This document shows, in pieces, positions 30,848 to 37,914 of a DNA stretch of 37,914 bases. The translations under genes and the position numbers were made by a program. Every line of letters begins with the position of its first letter. The stretch's first letter is position 1. Source of the stretch: Phycisphaerales bacterium. GTDB lineage: Bacteria; Planctomycetota; Phycisphaerae; Phycisphaerales; UBA1924. The notes beneath the pieces were generated by a model. It was not told where the DNA came from and made no database searches. It saw nothing but the letters and a program-made list of their open reading frames with translations. The DNA is taken from NCBI GenBank assembly GCA_007693765.1, contig RECZ01000085.1:1-37914 (forward strand). The letters run 5' to 3'.

Positions 30848-33619
30848 ATGCGTCGAACCGCACCCACCGCTTTGTCGGTCGTCCTGTTGGCATGCGCCGG
30901 CGGGGCCTTCGGCCAAGCCGATTTCACAGACATCCACGCCCAATCACTGGACGCCTTCCGGATCGCCCATCCGGGTGCGGGTCTCTACGAGCGCAACGAG
31001 CGCATCACCAGCGTGTACGGCCCGGCGTTCTCGCACGGCGAGACCGCGCAACAGAGCGTCGACACCTTCCTCGCGCAGCACGTCGCGATGCTCGGGGCCA
31101 CACGCGCCGAGCTGCGGCAGATCTCGCTCGAAGGCCCCGATCGCGCCCCCGCGGCGCAGCCGGTGATGTACGACCGCGAGACGGGCACGTACAAGTTCAG
31201 CCTCTTCACCTACGAGCAGCACCTTGAGGGCGTGCCCGTGGCGGGCGGCGTGCTCAAGCTGCTGGTGCGCAACGAGCCCGGCTTCCCGCTGGTGCTGGCG
31301 CGCTCCGACGTGCGCACGCTCGGCGATTTCGCGATCGATCGCGCCGTGCGGGCCGAGCCCCAGACGGCGCAGGCGCTGCTGGTGGCCCAGACGTTCCACC
31401 CCGCGCTGCGCGAGTTCACCGAGCCCGAGCTGGCGATCTGGGCGGGCACGGAGGAGCACCCCGTGCGGCCGCGTCTGGCGGTGACGTTCGTCGGTGAGAG
31501 CCCCGACATCCGCGTGCCGGGCTACGAGATCTGGCGCTTCTACATCGACGCCGCCACCGGCGAGATCCTCCATCAGGAAGACCTCAAGCATCACAACGAC
31601 ATCCCAGGCGTCGTGACCGGTCGCGCCACGACGGGCGACGGCGCCGACGTCTGCGGCGGGGTGCAGCCCGTGGGCATGCCCTACGCGCTGGTCACCTCGA
31701 GCGCTGGCCCGTCCACGTTCGCCGACGCCGACGGCAACTTCCTGCTCGCGAACCCGGGCGGCGGCACGGTGACGGTGTCCTCGCAGCCGCGTGGGCAGTG
31801 GTTCCGCGTCTTCAACCAGCAGCAGGCGACCACCAACCTCTCGACGAGCACGAGCGGCGGCCCGGTGACCTTCGAGCACAACGCCTCGAACGCCCAGTTC
31901 ACCCGCGCCGAAGTGAACGCCTACGTTCACTCCAACATCGTTCGCGACTTCACGCTGGAGTACAACCCCTCGTTCCCCACCATCAGCACGCAGCAGGAGT
32001 TCACGGTCAACGTGAACATCTCCAACTCGTGCAACGCCTTCTATAACGGCTCGTCGATCAACTTCTACGTCTCGGGCGGCGGCTGCGCCAACACCGCGTT
32101 CTCCAGCGTGGTCTACCACGAGTACGGCCACCATCTCGTGAACCGCGCCGGCAGCGGGCAGGGTCAGTACGGCGAGGGCTTCGGCGACACCGTCGGCATG
32201 CTCATCCAGGACAACCCCATCCTCGGCATCGGCTTCCAGAACAACTGCGGCGCCGGCATCCGCAGCGCCGTGAACAACATCCAGTACCCGTGCTCCGGCG
32301 GCATCCACTTCTGCGGCCAGCTCCTCTCGGGCTCCATCTGGGACGTCCGCAACGCGCTGCTCGCCACCAACCCCACCGACTACCTCGACATCGTCTCCAA
32401 CCTCGCCATCAACAGCGTGCTCCTGCACACCGGCACCCTGATCGCTCCGGACATCACCATCGCGTTCCTCACGCTCGACGACGACGACGCCGACATCACC
32501 AACGGCACGCCGCACTACCAGCAGATCAACGCGGGCTTCAGCGCCCACAACATGCCGGCGCCGCCGATCCTGGCGCTGCGCTACGAGTTCATCGACGGCG
32601 TGCCCGACAGCGTGAACCCCGCCGGCGACGAGGTGACCGTCAAGATCGTCGCCAACAGCGGCTTCCAGACACAGCCCGGCGCCGCCCAGATCTTCATCGA
32701 CGTCGACGGCGACGGCTCCTTCAGCCCCTTCTCGATGCAGCTCGTCTCCTCCGACTCCTCCGGCGACACCTACCTCGCGCCCTTCCCCGCGACCGACTGC
32801 GGCGAATCGGTGAACTTCTACTTCAGCGCTCAGGACAGCATGGGCGTGGTCGTCACCAGCCCCTCCAACGCGCCCGGCAGCGCCTTCACCGCGCTCAGCG
32901 CGACCTCCATCGACAGCGTGCTCGAGGACGACTTCGAGACCGACCTCGGCTGGACCGTGTGGTCCGACGTCACCGACGGCGAGTGGGAGCGCGGCGTGCC
33001 CGTCGGCGGCGGGCTGCGCGGCGATCCGCCCACCGATTACGACGGCTCCGGTCAGTGCTACCTCACCGGCAACCGCCCCGGCGACTCTGACGTCGACAAC
33101 GGCTCCACCATCCTCACCTCGCCCGTCATGGACGCCAGCGGCGGCGAGGCGTACATCTCCTACGCCCGTTGGTACTCGAACAACTTCGGCGCCAACCCCA
33201 ACACCGACATCTTCGTCGTCGAGCTCTCCAACAACAACGGCGCCTCGTGGGTGAACCTCGAGACCGTCGGCCCCGCGGGGCCCGAGTCCAACGGCGGCTG
33301 GTACTACGTGACCTACCGCATCTCGGACTTCATCGAGCCCACGAGCACGATGCGCGTGCGGTTCATCGCCTCCGACCTCGGCCCGCAGGCCGTCGTCGAG
33401 GCCGCGGTCGACGCCGTGTCGGTGCGCACCGCAGCGTGCGACACCTGCCCCGGCGACGCCAACGGCGACGGGGTCGTGGACTTCGCCGACCTCTCGATCG
33501 TGCTGGGCGCGTTCGGCGACACCGGCGTCGGCATCCCCGGCGATCTCGACGGCGACGGCGCCGTCAACTTCGGAGACCTGGCGATCGTGCTGGGCGCCTT
33601 CGGTCAGTCCTGCTTCTAA
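30848..33619 (+). CDS. Secreted zinc metallopeptidase (M36/M4-like) with dockerin-like C-terminus
   Basis: A 923-residue exported protease. After the signal peptide (TALSVVLLACAGGAFGQ) comes a propeptide of FTP/PepSY type (about 30-250, FSLFTYEQHLEGVPVAGGVLKLLV; WRFYIDAATGEIL). The catalytic region has H424-E-Y-G-H428 in VVYHEYGHHLV and a downstream Glu in YGEGFGDTVG that is likely the third zinc ligand, so it is a gluzincin. A beta-sandwich follows, then an MAM/jelly-roll-like domain (about 690-865, DDFETDLGWTVW), and the end carries two EF-hand-like repeats, GDANGDGVVDF and GDLDGDGAVNF, each with LGAFG. These resemble dockerin repeats and may anchor or bind calcium. AAGGAG lies upstream of the ATG. 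Exact peptidase family is uncertain. Confidence 0.85.
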   Translation: MRRTAPTALSVVLLACAGGAFGQADFTDIHAQSLDAFRIAHPGAGLYERNERITSVYGPAFSHGETAQQSVDTFLAQHVAMLGATRAELRQISLEGPDRAPAAQPVMYDRETGTYKFSLFTYEQHLEGVPVAGGVLKLLVRNEPGFPLVLARSDVRTLGDFAIDRAVRAEPQTAQALLVAQTFHPALREFTEPELAIWAGTEEHPVRPRLAVTFVGESPDIRVPGYEIWRFYIDAATGEILHQEDLKHHNDIPGVVTGRATTGDGADVCGGVQPVGMPYALVTSSAGPSTFADADGNFLLANPGGGTVTVSSQPRGQWFRVFNQQQATTNLSTSTSGGPVTFEHNASNAQFTRAEVNAYVHSNIVRDFTLEYNPSFPTISTQQEFTVNVNISNSCNAFYNGSSINFYVSGGGCANTAFSSVVYHEYGHHLVNRAGSGQGQYGEGFGDTVGMLIQDNPILGIGFQNNCGAGIRSAVNNIQYPCSGGIHFCGQLLSGSIWDVRNALLATNPTDYLDIVSNLAINSVLLHTGTLIAPDITIAFLTLDDDDADITNGTPHYQQINAGFSAHNMPAPPILALRYEFIDGVPDSVNPAGDEVTVKIVANSGFQTQPGAAQIFIDVDGDGSFSPFSMQLVSSDSSGDTYLAPFPATDCGESVNFYFSAQDSMGVVVTSPSNAPGSAFTALSATSIDSVLEDDFETDLGWTVWSDVTDGEWERGVPVGGGLRGDPPTDYDGSGQCYLTGNRPGDSDVDNGSTILTSPVMDASGGEAYISYARWYSNNFGANPNTDIFVVELSNNNGASWVNLETVGPAGPESNGGWYYVTYRISDFIEPTSTMRVRFIASDLGPQAVVEAAVDAVSVRTAACDTCPGDANGDGVVDFADLSIVLGAFGDTGVGIPGDLDGDGAVNFGDLAIVLGAFGQSCF

Positions 33620-33893
33620 ACCGGCGGCTCACCGCTGGAAACACAAACCAACCCCGCCGGCGCAGAGATGCGTCGGCGGGGTTTTTGTATCGCGGCGTGC
33701 GTGTGTCGCGGCGTCGGCGGGGCCGTGTTCAGCGCCCCGAGCCGAACGCGCCGAGGACGATCGAAAGGTCGGCGAAATCCACCACACCGTCGCCGTTGAG
33801 GTCGCCCTTGAGGCCGGGGCCTGTGAGCCCGAACTCGCCCAGCACGATCGCGAGGTCGTCGAAGTCCACGACGCCGTCGCCGTTGACGTCGCC
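33452..33893. repeat. Inverted repeat made by two dockerin-like coding segments
   Basis: The 65 bp at 33452-33516 (first dockerin-like unit of the protease) and the reverse complement of 33829-33893 (first unit of the multicopper oxidase) are nearly identical, with about five or six differences by eye. They face each other across about 310 bp that hold both stop codons and a terminator. The second units of each gene are also similar. Confidence 0.8.
33650..33687 (+). terminator. Terminator between the convergent protease and oxidase genes
   Basis: AACCCCGCCG (33650-33659) pairs with CGGCGGGGTT (33674-33683), with an inner GCGC/TGCGT section, and five T residues follow (33682-33686). Read from the other strand, the hairpin is followed by TTGGTTTGTGTTT, so it may also serve the convergent oxidase gene. 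Confidence 0.9.
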
Positions 33894-36284
33894 GGGGATG
33901 GCCGGCGCCACGACAAGGAACTGGCGCATCATCTCGTGGTCTTCGTGTTCGAGGATGTGGCAGTGGTACGGGAACAGGCCGGTGAAACCGGTGAACCGCG
34001 CGATGACGCGTGTGATCTCGCTCGGCGGCGCGTTGACCGTGTCCTTCCACCCCATCTCGTTCGCCGCGGGCGGGACGCGCGGCCCGGTTGGCTGGCCGGT
34101 GACCGGGTCGAAGGGCTGTCGGTCGAGCACCTGGAATGCGACAAGGTGCATGTGCATAGGGTGACTGACGCCGGATCGGTTCACCCACGCCCAGATCTCC
34201 GTCGTGTTGAGCACGGGATACTCGGTGACGTCGTCCCAATGCAGACTGTTGATCGTCCACAAGCCGTCATGATGATCGGGGCAATGCGTGTTGGCGATCT
34301 GCCTGAGTTCGAAATCACGTTGCAGCAGCGCCTCAGACTCGGGGATTCGCGGCACTTCGGCGAGCGACGACGGCAGCGGATCGGTGTGACCCACCGCCGC
34401 CCCGACGATGAACTTCATCACGTTCGGCACGACGCCGACACCCGCGAACCCTGGGTAGGGCGCGGGCGCGCTGTTGGTGAGTATGATCTCTGTTCCCGGC
34501 GCGTAGGAGGCGAAATCGATGACGATGTCGGCACGCTCGCCGGGTGTGAGCGTGAGTTCTGTCATGGGCACGGGAGACTCGAGCAGACCGAGGTCGCTGC
34601 CGATCTGCCAGAAAACGGCGCCGTCGGACAGCGAAAGCGTGTACACACGCGAGTTGCTGCCGTTGAGCGCTCGGAATCGATACTTGCCGCGGTTGACGTC
34701 AAGGTAGGGCCAGACCTTCCCGTTGACCAGGATCGCGTCGCCGAAGAAGTGATCGTGCCACTCTTCGTGGTACTTGAGGGCGCCGTCCGGGTGGAAGGAT
34801 CGGTCTTGGATGGCGAGCGGGATCTCGTTGGCGCCTCGTGGGATGTTGAGCGCATCCTCTTCGTCGTCGCGGAGGATGTAAAAACCCGCGAGGCCCATCA
34901 TCACGTTGAGGCGCGTGATCCCCAGCGCGTGGTCGTGGTACCAGATGGTCGCGGCGGGCTGGTTGTTCGGGTAGACATACACGGGGGATTGATCGCCGGG
35001 CGGGAAGGCGTATTCCGGGTAGCCGTCGCTCTCGTGACCGACGTGCCCCCCGTGGAGGTGAACCACCGTGACAGGGACTTCGCCCGTCATGTTCGGCCCG
35101 TGCAGGCAGGTGTCGACGGCGAGAACGTGCGCTGTGCGGAGCTCGCCCGTCTCCCAGACGCGGAGGTCGTTGACCCATGCCACGGTGACCTCCTCCCCCC
35201 GACGCGCTTCGATCGTGGGGCCGGGGTAGGAACCGGCGTACCCCCAGACGCGGGTCGGCGGCAGGTCTCGGTGAAGCGACTGGAACTGCTCGGTCATGGG
35301 GATGACGTAATGCGCCGCGCCGCCGGGCGTGCCCGTGACGGGCTGCGCGACGGCGGGGAGCGGGAGCGGATCAACGAATGGCTCGAGCGCGATCGGGCAG
35401 GAGGCCATCGCGCATTCGGAGCCGGCGCCCTGATGCACGCCCATCATGTCCGCGCATTCGCTCGCGGTGGCTTCCACGCAGGACCCGTCTGCGAGACAAC
35501 ACGCGCCGAGCGCACCGGGCGGCAGGTACGTCACGACCAGGACGGGATGGTTCGCGGGCGTGAGGCTGTTGCGGCTGTCGAACCGCTTGCCGTTTGCGCT
35601 ACTGTTCTCATCGCCGCGGAACACCCACCCGAAGTTCATGGAGGGCATGTTCACCCAGCCCTGCACGTCGGCGACGAGCGCGGGCGTGCTCCACGTGTAA
35701 AACGTGCCGGAAGCCATGACCATCACACCGGCGCTGCTCGACGACACGTAGTCGCCCCCCGAGGCGGACCAGAACACGTTCGGGTAAAAGCGGTGGAGCC
35801 ACGTGGCGTCGCCGGTTGTCGCCGCGGCGCCGGCTCCCTCATTCCCCGTCGCCTGCGACGTGCCCTCGCCCCAGTCGGCGAGCAGCCGGTGCAACATGAC
35901 GTTGATAGGCATGCCGGACGACTGATTGCAATACAACCGCACGCCAGCGGAGAGCACCGTCGAACCGGGCGGGATGGCGCTGAGATCAAAGCTCACGACC
36001 GCTCTTCGGCGGGCGCCGCTGTTCTGATTGCCCGTGTAGAGATGCCGCCCCAACGCGTTGCTGATCGATCCATCGACCGTCTCGTACAGGATGTTGTCCT
36101 TGTCGGCGACGACCGCGACCATGACGGGTTGCGCCTCGCAGGGGTTCGGCGAGCACGACGTCCCGACGCCTTGAAACACACCCTGCTGCGCGAGGCACTG
36201 GCTCTCGGTGAGGAGATCGCAATCGCCGTTGTCGAGGCAGCACGCCCCGACCCCTACGGGGAGCACGGTGACCGTGCCGGCCAT
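33729..36284 (-). CDS. Multicopper oxidase with DNRLRE-like and dockerin-like domains (main part of frameshifted gene)
   Basis: About 850 residues, exported as part of a larger protein whose N-terminus is in another frame (36254-36619). Order: Cys-rich linker (GACCLDNGDCDLLTESQC...), a DNRLRE/TGF-beta-propeptide-like beta domain (AVVSFDLSAIPPGSTVLSAGVRLY to HPVLVVTYLPPG), a second Cys-rich linker (GACCLADGSCVEATASEC), then a three-domain oxidase of the CotA/bilirubin-oxidase type. All four copper motifs are present: HLHGGHVG, WYHDHALG, HPMHMHL and HCHILEHEDHEMM, so T1 and T2/T3 sites appear complete. Two dockerin-like repeats (GDVNGDGVVDF, GDLNGDGVVDF) end it. Likely substrates are metals or phenolics. 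The first in-frame Met is at 36284; true translation should begin at 36619. Confidence 0.85.
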   Translation of the reverse strand: MAGTVTVLPVGVGACCLDNGDCDLLTESQCLAQQGVFQGVGTSCSPNPCEAQPVMVAVVADKDNILYETVDGSISNALGRHLYTGNQNSGARRRAVVSFDLSAIPPGSTVLSAGVRLYCNQSSGMPINVMLHRLLADWGEGTSQATGNEGAGAAATTGDATWLHRFYPNVFWSASGGDYVSSSSAGVMVMASGTFYTWSTPALVADVQGWVNMPSMNFGWVFRGDENSSANGKRFDSRNSLTPANHPVLVVTYLPPGALGACCLADGSCVEATASECADMMGVHQGAGSECAMASCPIALEPFVDPLPLPAVAQPVTGTPGGAAHYVIPMTEQFQSLHRDLPPTRVWGYAGSYPGPTIEARRGEEVTVAWVNDLRVWETGELRTAHVLAVDTCLHGPNMTGEVPVTVVHLHGGHVGHESDGYPEYAFPPGDQSPVYVYPNNQPAATIWYHDHALGITRLNVMMGLAGFYILRDDEEDALNIPRGANEIPLAIQDRSFHPDGALKYHEEWHDHFFGDAILVNGKVWPYLDVNRGKYRFRALNGSNSRVYTLSLSDGAVFWQIGSDLGLLESPVPMTELTLTPGERADIVIDFASYAPGTEIILTNSAPAPYPGFAGVGVVPNVMKFIVGAAVGHTDPLPSSLAEVPRIPESEALLQRDFELRQIANTHCPDHHDGLWTINSLHWDDVTEYPVLNTTEIWAWVNRSGVSHPMHMHLVAFQVLDRQPFDPVTGQPTGPRVPPAANEMGWKDTVNAPPSEITRVIARFTGFTGLFPYHCHILEHEDHEMMRQFLVVAPAIPGDVNGDGVVDFDDLAIVLGEFGLTGPGLKGDLNGDGVVDFADLSIVLGAFGSGR

Positions 36285-36619
36285 GCCGCCCGCCGTCCCG
36301 TGCCGTTGTCGAAGCCGTGCGGGATGCAGTAATACCACCACGTGCCGACGTTCGTGAACGTGTGCTCGAACGTCTGGTTGCTCGAATTGATGTTGCTGTT
36401 CCACTGCTCCAGACTGCCGGAGACGGACGTTGTCGTGTGATTGCCTTGGATCCACACCCAGCGCACGGTGTCCCCCATCGAGATCACCGGGTCCGCGACG
36501 GGCTGCCCCGGCGGGTTCATGCTGAACTCGTTATTGAAGACGTAGACCTCGACGGTGGCAGCGCGGGCCGAGAACGCGGCGATCACGGCCGCGAGAACAA
36601 CAACGAAAGCGCGACACAT
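36254..36619 (-). CDS. Plastocyanin-like N-terminal domain of the multicopper oxidase (split by frameshift)
   Basis: The frame starts at 36619 (AAGGGAGA six bases upstream) with a signal peptide (AFVVVLAAVIAAFSARA) and a blue-copper-like domain: VYVFNNEFSMNPPG, VSMGDTVRW-type strand (VISMGDTVRWVWIQGNH) and a late FTNVGTWWYYCIPHGF holding the Cys and His ligands expected near the end of cupredoxins. At about 36297-36299 this frame leaves the protein and runs on as RRAAWPARSP. The adjacent frame reads GTAGGMAGTVTVLPV, which is the normal end of a cupredoxin. Adding one base in the CCC run joins the two frames smoothly. So 33729-36619 is best seen as one gene with a one-base frameshift, real or a sequencing error. 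Confidence 0.8.
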   Translation of the reverse strand: MCRAFVVVLAAVIAAFSARAATVEVYVFNNEFSMNPPGQPVADPVISMGDTVRWVWIQGNHTTTSVSGSLEQWNSNINSSNQTFEHTFTNVGTWWYYCIPHGFDNGTGRRAAWPARSPCSP

Positions 36620-36687
36620 CGATAATCTCCCTTCACGCGGATGCGTGACGCCGATAACACCGCGTTGCGCGACGCATGTATGCACGG

Positions 36688-36693
36688 ATTATC
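36688..36693 (-). promoter_or_regulatory. -10-like GATAAT before the cupredoxin/oxidase gene
   Basis: Minus-strand GATAAT matches five of six -10 positions and lies about 70 nt before the ATG at 36619. No good -35 box is seen. The surroundings (36680-36720) are A/T-richer than the flanks. Nothing else is seen in the 36620-36824 gap. Confidence 0.35.
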
Positions 36694-36824
36694 CAGTTCA
36701 GACTCCATTCAATGTACCGAGGCGCCGAACGCACGCTACAGGGAGACTTCCCCGAATTTTGCCCTATCGGGCCGCTCCGCTCACGACGGCCCCGCAGGTA
36801 CGACCACACGACCAGAGGCCAAGG

Positions 36825-37727
36825 TCAGGTCGCCGCGCTCACGACGCGCAACGCCCCAGCCTCCACGGTCAGCCGCACGGGGATGCTCGGCGCGATGGGC
36901 GAGCCGACCTCGCCGTCGCACTGCGTGGGAGCGGGGTGGTCAAAGGCGGAGACTTCCACCTCGCGCCCCGTGCATCGGACGACCGAACGCCGTCGCGCAC
37001 GCAGCCGCAGGCGCGAGCACACCACGAACGCCGCCGCGCTGAGGCCGCTCCTCGCGGGCACGAAGACGACGTCGAGGAGACCGTCGTCGATGCGCGCGTC
37101 CGGGGCGGGGTCGATGCGAACGGCGTACTGGCGCGAGTTCGCCACAACCAGCCACCCGTGCGTCTCGTTTACGATCCGCTCACCGTCGACCGTCACGCTC
37201 AGCCGCGGGAGCGTGGGGGCGAGCGTCTCGGCGATGATCGGACGGACGTAGGAGAGATGGCGGATGGCGCCGGCGCGGTTCGCAGCGACGCGGGAGACGA
37301 CGGCCGCGTCCGGCCCGACGCTGAGCATCACCGCGAAGGGCTCGCCGTCGCGCAGGGCGACGTCGACGCGCCGCTCCTTCCCCCGAGCGACGTCCTCGAC
37401 GATGCGCTCGACGCACGCCGTCCAGCCGAACTCGCGCGCGAATAGGTTCTCCGTGCCGCAGGGCACGACGCGCACGGGGGCGTCGGCGTCGAGAATTGTG
37501 CCGAGAGAATGATGGAGCGTTCCGTCTCCCCCGACCACGACGATCGCGTCCTGTGCGCCGGGTTCGAGCGTGGGGTCGTCGTGCACGTCGAGTGTTTCGA
37601 CCGCGACGCCGTGCGAGCGCAGGGCGCGGGTGATCGCGTCAGCCACACCCGCTGCGCGCCCGCGTCCGGAGGCGGAATTGAGGAGGAGGACGATGCGCTC
37701 GCGCTTCGGTTCTCCGGGTTCGCTCAT
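36825..37727 (-). CDS. Diacylglycerol/lipid kinase family protein (DagK/YegS-like)
   Basis: A 300-residue kinase of the DAGK catalytic family. The N-terminal strand and loop ([22 protein letters not shown]) and the nucleotide-binding [14 protein letters not shown] motif are typical, as is [18 protein letters not shown], where the family has GTxNDFA. The C-terminal beta-domain is present ([37 protein letters not shown], and a final CDGEVG). It probably phosphorylates diacylglycerol, sphingoid or phosphatidylglycerol-type lipids at the membrane. Its ATG overlaps the stop of the upstream aconitase gene (ATGA), so the two are cotranscribed. The 205-bp gap between it and the oxidase start has a GATAAT box (36688-36693) that may serve the oxidase. 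Confidence 0.88.
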   Translation of the reverse strand: MSEPGEPKRERIVLLLNSASGRGRAAGVADAITRALRSHGVAVETLDVHDDPTLEPGAQDAIVVVGGDGTLHHSLGTILDADAPVRVVPCGTENLFAREFGWTACVERIVEDVARGKERRVDVALRDGEPFAVMLSVGPDAAVVSRVAANRAGAIRHLSYVRPIIAETLAPTLPRLSVTVDGERIVNETHGWLVVANSRQYAVRIDPAPDARIDDGLLDVVFVPARSGLSAAAFVVCSRLRLRARRRSVVRCTGREVEVSAFDHPAPTQCDGEVGSPIAPSIPVRLTVEAGALRVVSAAT

Positions 37728-37914
37728 ACGCCAGCCGCCTCGCGCGACTCGTTCAGGATGCGCCGCAGCACGCTGTGCAGGATCCCGCCGTGGCGGTAGT
37801 ACTCCACCTCCACCGGCGTGTCGATGCGGCAGCGGGCGTTGAACTCGATCGACGACCCCTTGTCGGGCCCGTGTGTCTTGGTCGCGCGCACGTGCACCAT
37901 GCCGCGGGGCTCGA
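37724..37914 (-). CDS. acn: Aconitate hydratase, C-terminal end (5' part outside window)
   Basis: The last 62 codons of a gene that continues beyond the window edge. The residues include [17 protein letters not shown], then [20 protein letters not shown] and [11 protein letters not shown] before a short tail and TGA at 37724-37726. The RIDTPxExxYYRxGGIL segment is the well-known C-terminus of AcnA/IRP-type aconitase, the TCA enzyme that interconverts citrate and isocitrate with a 4Fe-4S cluster. The cluster ligands lie in the missing part. Isopropylmalate isomerase and 2-methylcitrate dehydratase lack this exact end. The stop codon overlaps the start of the lipid kinase gene. Confidence 0.9.
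   Translation of the reverse strand, partial: EPRGMVHVRATKTHGPDKGSSIEFNARCRIDTPVEVEYYRHGGILHSVLRRILNESREAAGV

Noticed and set aside
33936-36332. 798-codon plus-strand frame antisense to the multicopper oxidase
   Set aside because: The minus strand carries all copper motifs; the antisense translation has no recognisable domain.

Overview
The window is GC-rich, gene-dense chromosomal DNA, most probably from a planctomycete of the Phycisphaerae/Phycisphaerales. The clues are secreted proteins that end in paired GDxNGDGxVDFxDL dockerin-like repeats, a short PEP-CTERM-like tail (IPAPG, hydrophobic stretch, RRRR), Cys-rich GACCL linkers, an M61 lipoprotein-type peptidase, few Shine-Dalgarno sites, and a TatC with a large periplasmic insertion. 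I see no rRNA, tRNA, CRISPR, transposase or phage gene.

Layout. 1-1315: the end of acetyl-CoA synthetase, then an O-methyltransferase. 1326-5883: a small unknown protein, an OprO/OprP-type porin with its own terminator, and divergently a PhoB/PhoR-like two-component pair. 5989-10459: a secreted protein with a TPR-like end, a PocR/GAF/PP2C phosphatase, a membrane-anchored thioredoxin and a PilZ protein. 10478-15003 (minus): kbl, a secreted 651-residue protein, a metallo-beta-lactamase-fold protein without its metal ligands, and coaD, all closely spaced. 15172-18630: an AhpD-like protein and an 876-residue PHP-glycosyltransferase fusion. 18667-20225 (minus): tadA and tatC, overlapping. 20364-22968: an ECF sigma factor, a one-TM anti-sigma-like protein and a PDZ protein, closed by a strong terminator. 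23216-25147: an M61 peptidase, followed by about 200 nt that fold into a candidate structured RNA with its own terminator. 25476-27497 (minus): a PEP-CTERM-like protein and a P-loop/deoxyribosyltransferase-like fusion. 27678-29459: an arsR-arsC-arsM arsenic unit without an efflux pump. 29635-30615: sucD. 30848-36619: two convergent secreted proteins, a gluzincin protease and a frameshifted cupredoxin/multicopper oxidase, both with dockerin-like tails. 36825-37914 (minus): a lipid kinase and the end of aconitase.

How the genes fit together. acs, sucD, acn and coaD belong to acetate/CoA and TCA metabolism but lie in separate units. The porin and PhoBR-like pair suggest anion (phosphate) uptake under two-component control. 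arsRCM would sense arsenic, reduce arsenate and methylate arsenite. Secretion and surface display are a theme: TatC, several signal peptides, and three cell-surface tails.

The most original observations are the structured RNA candidate after the M61 gene, a recurrent -10-like motif placed 6-9 nt before start codons (leaderless transcripts), the degenerate MBL protein, the P-loop/NDT-like and PHP/GT4 fusions, the competing hairpins in the protease leader, and the frameshift that splits the multicopper oxidase. All functional statements rest on reading motifs by eye; no database search was run.
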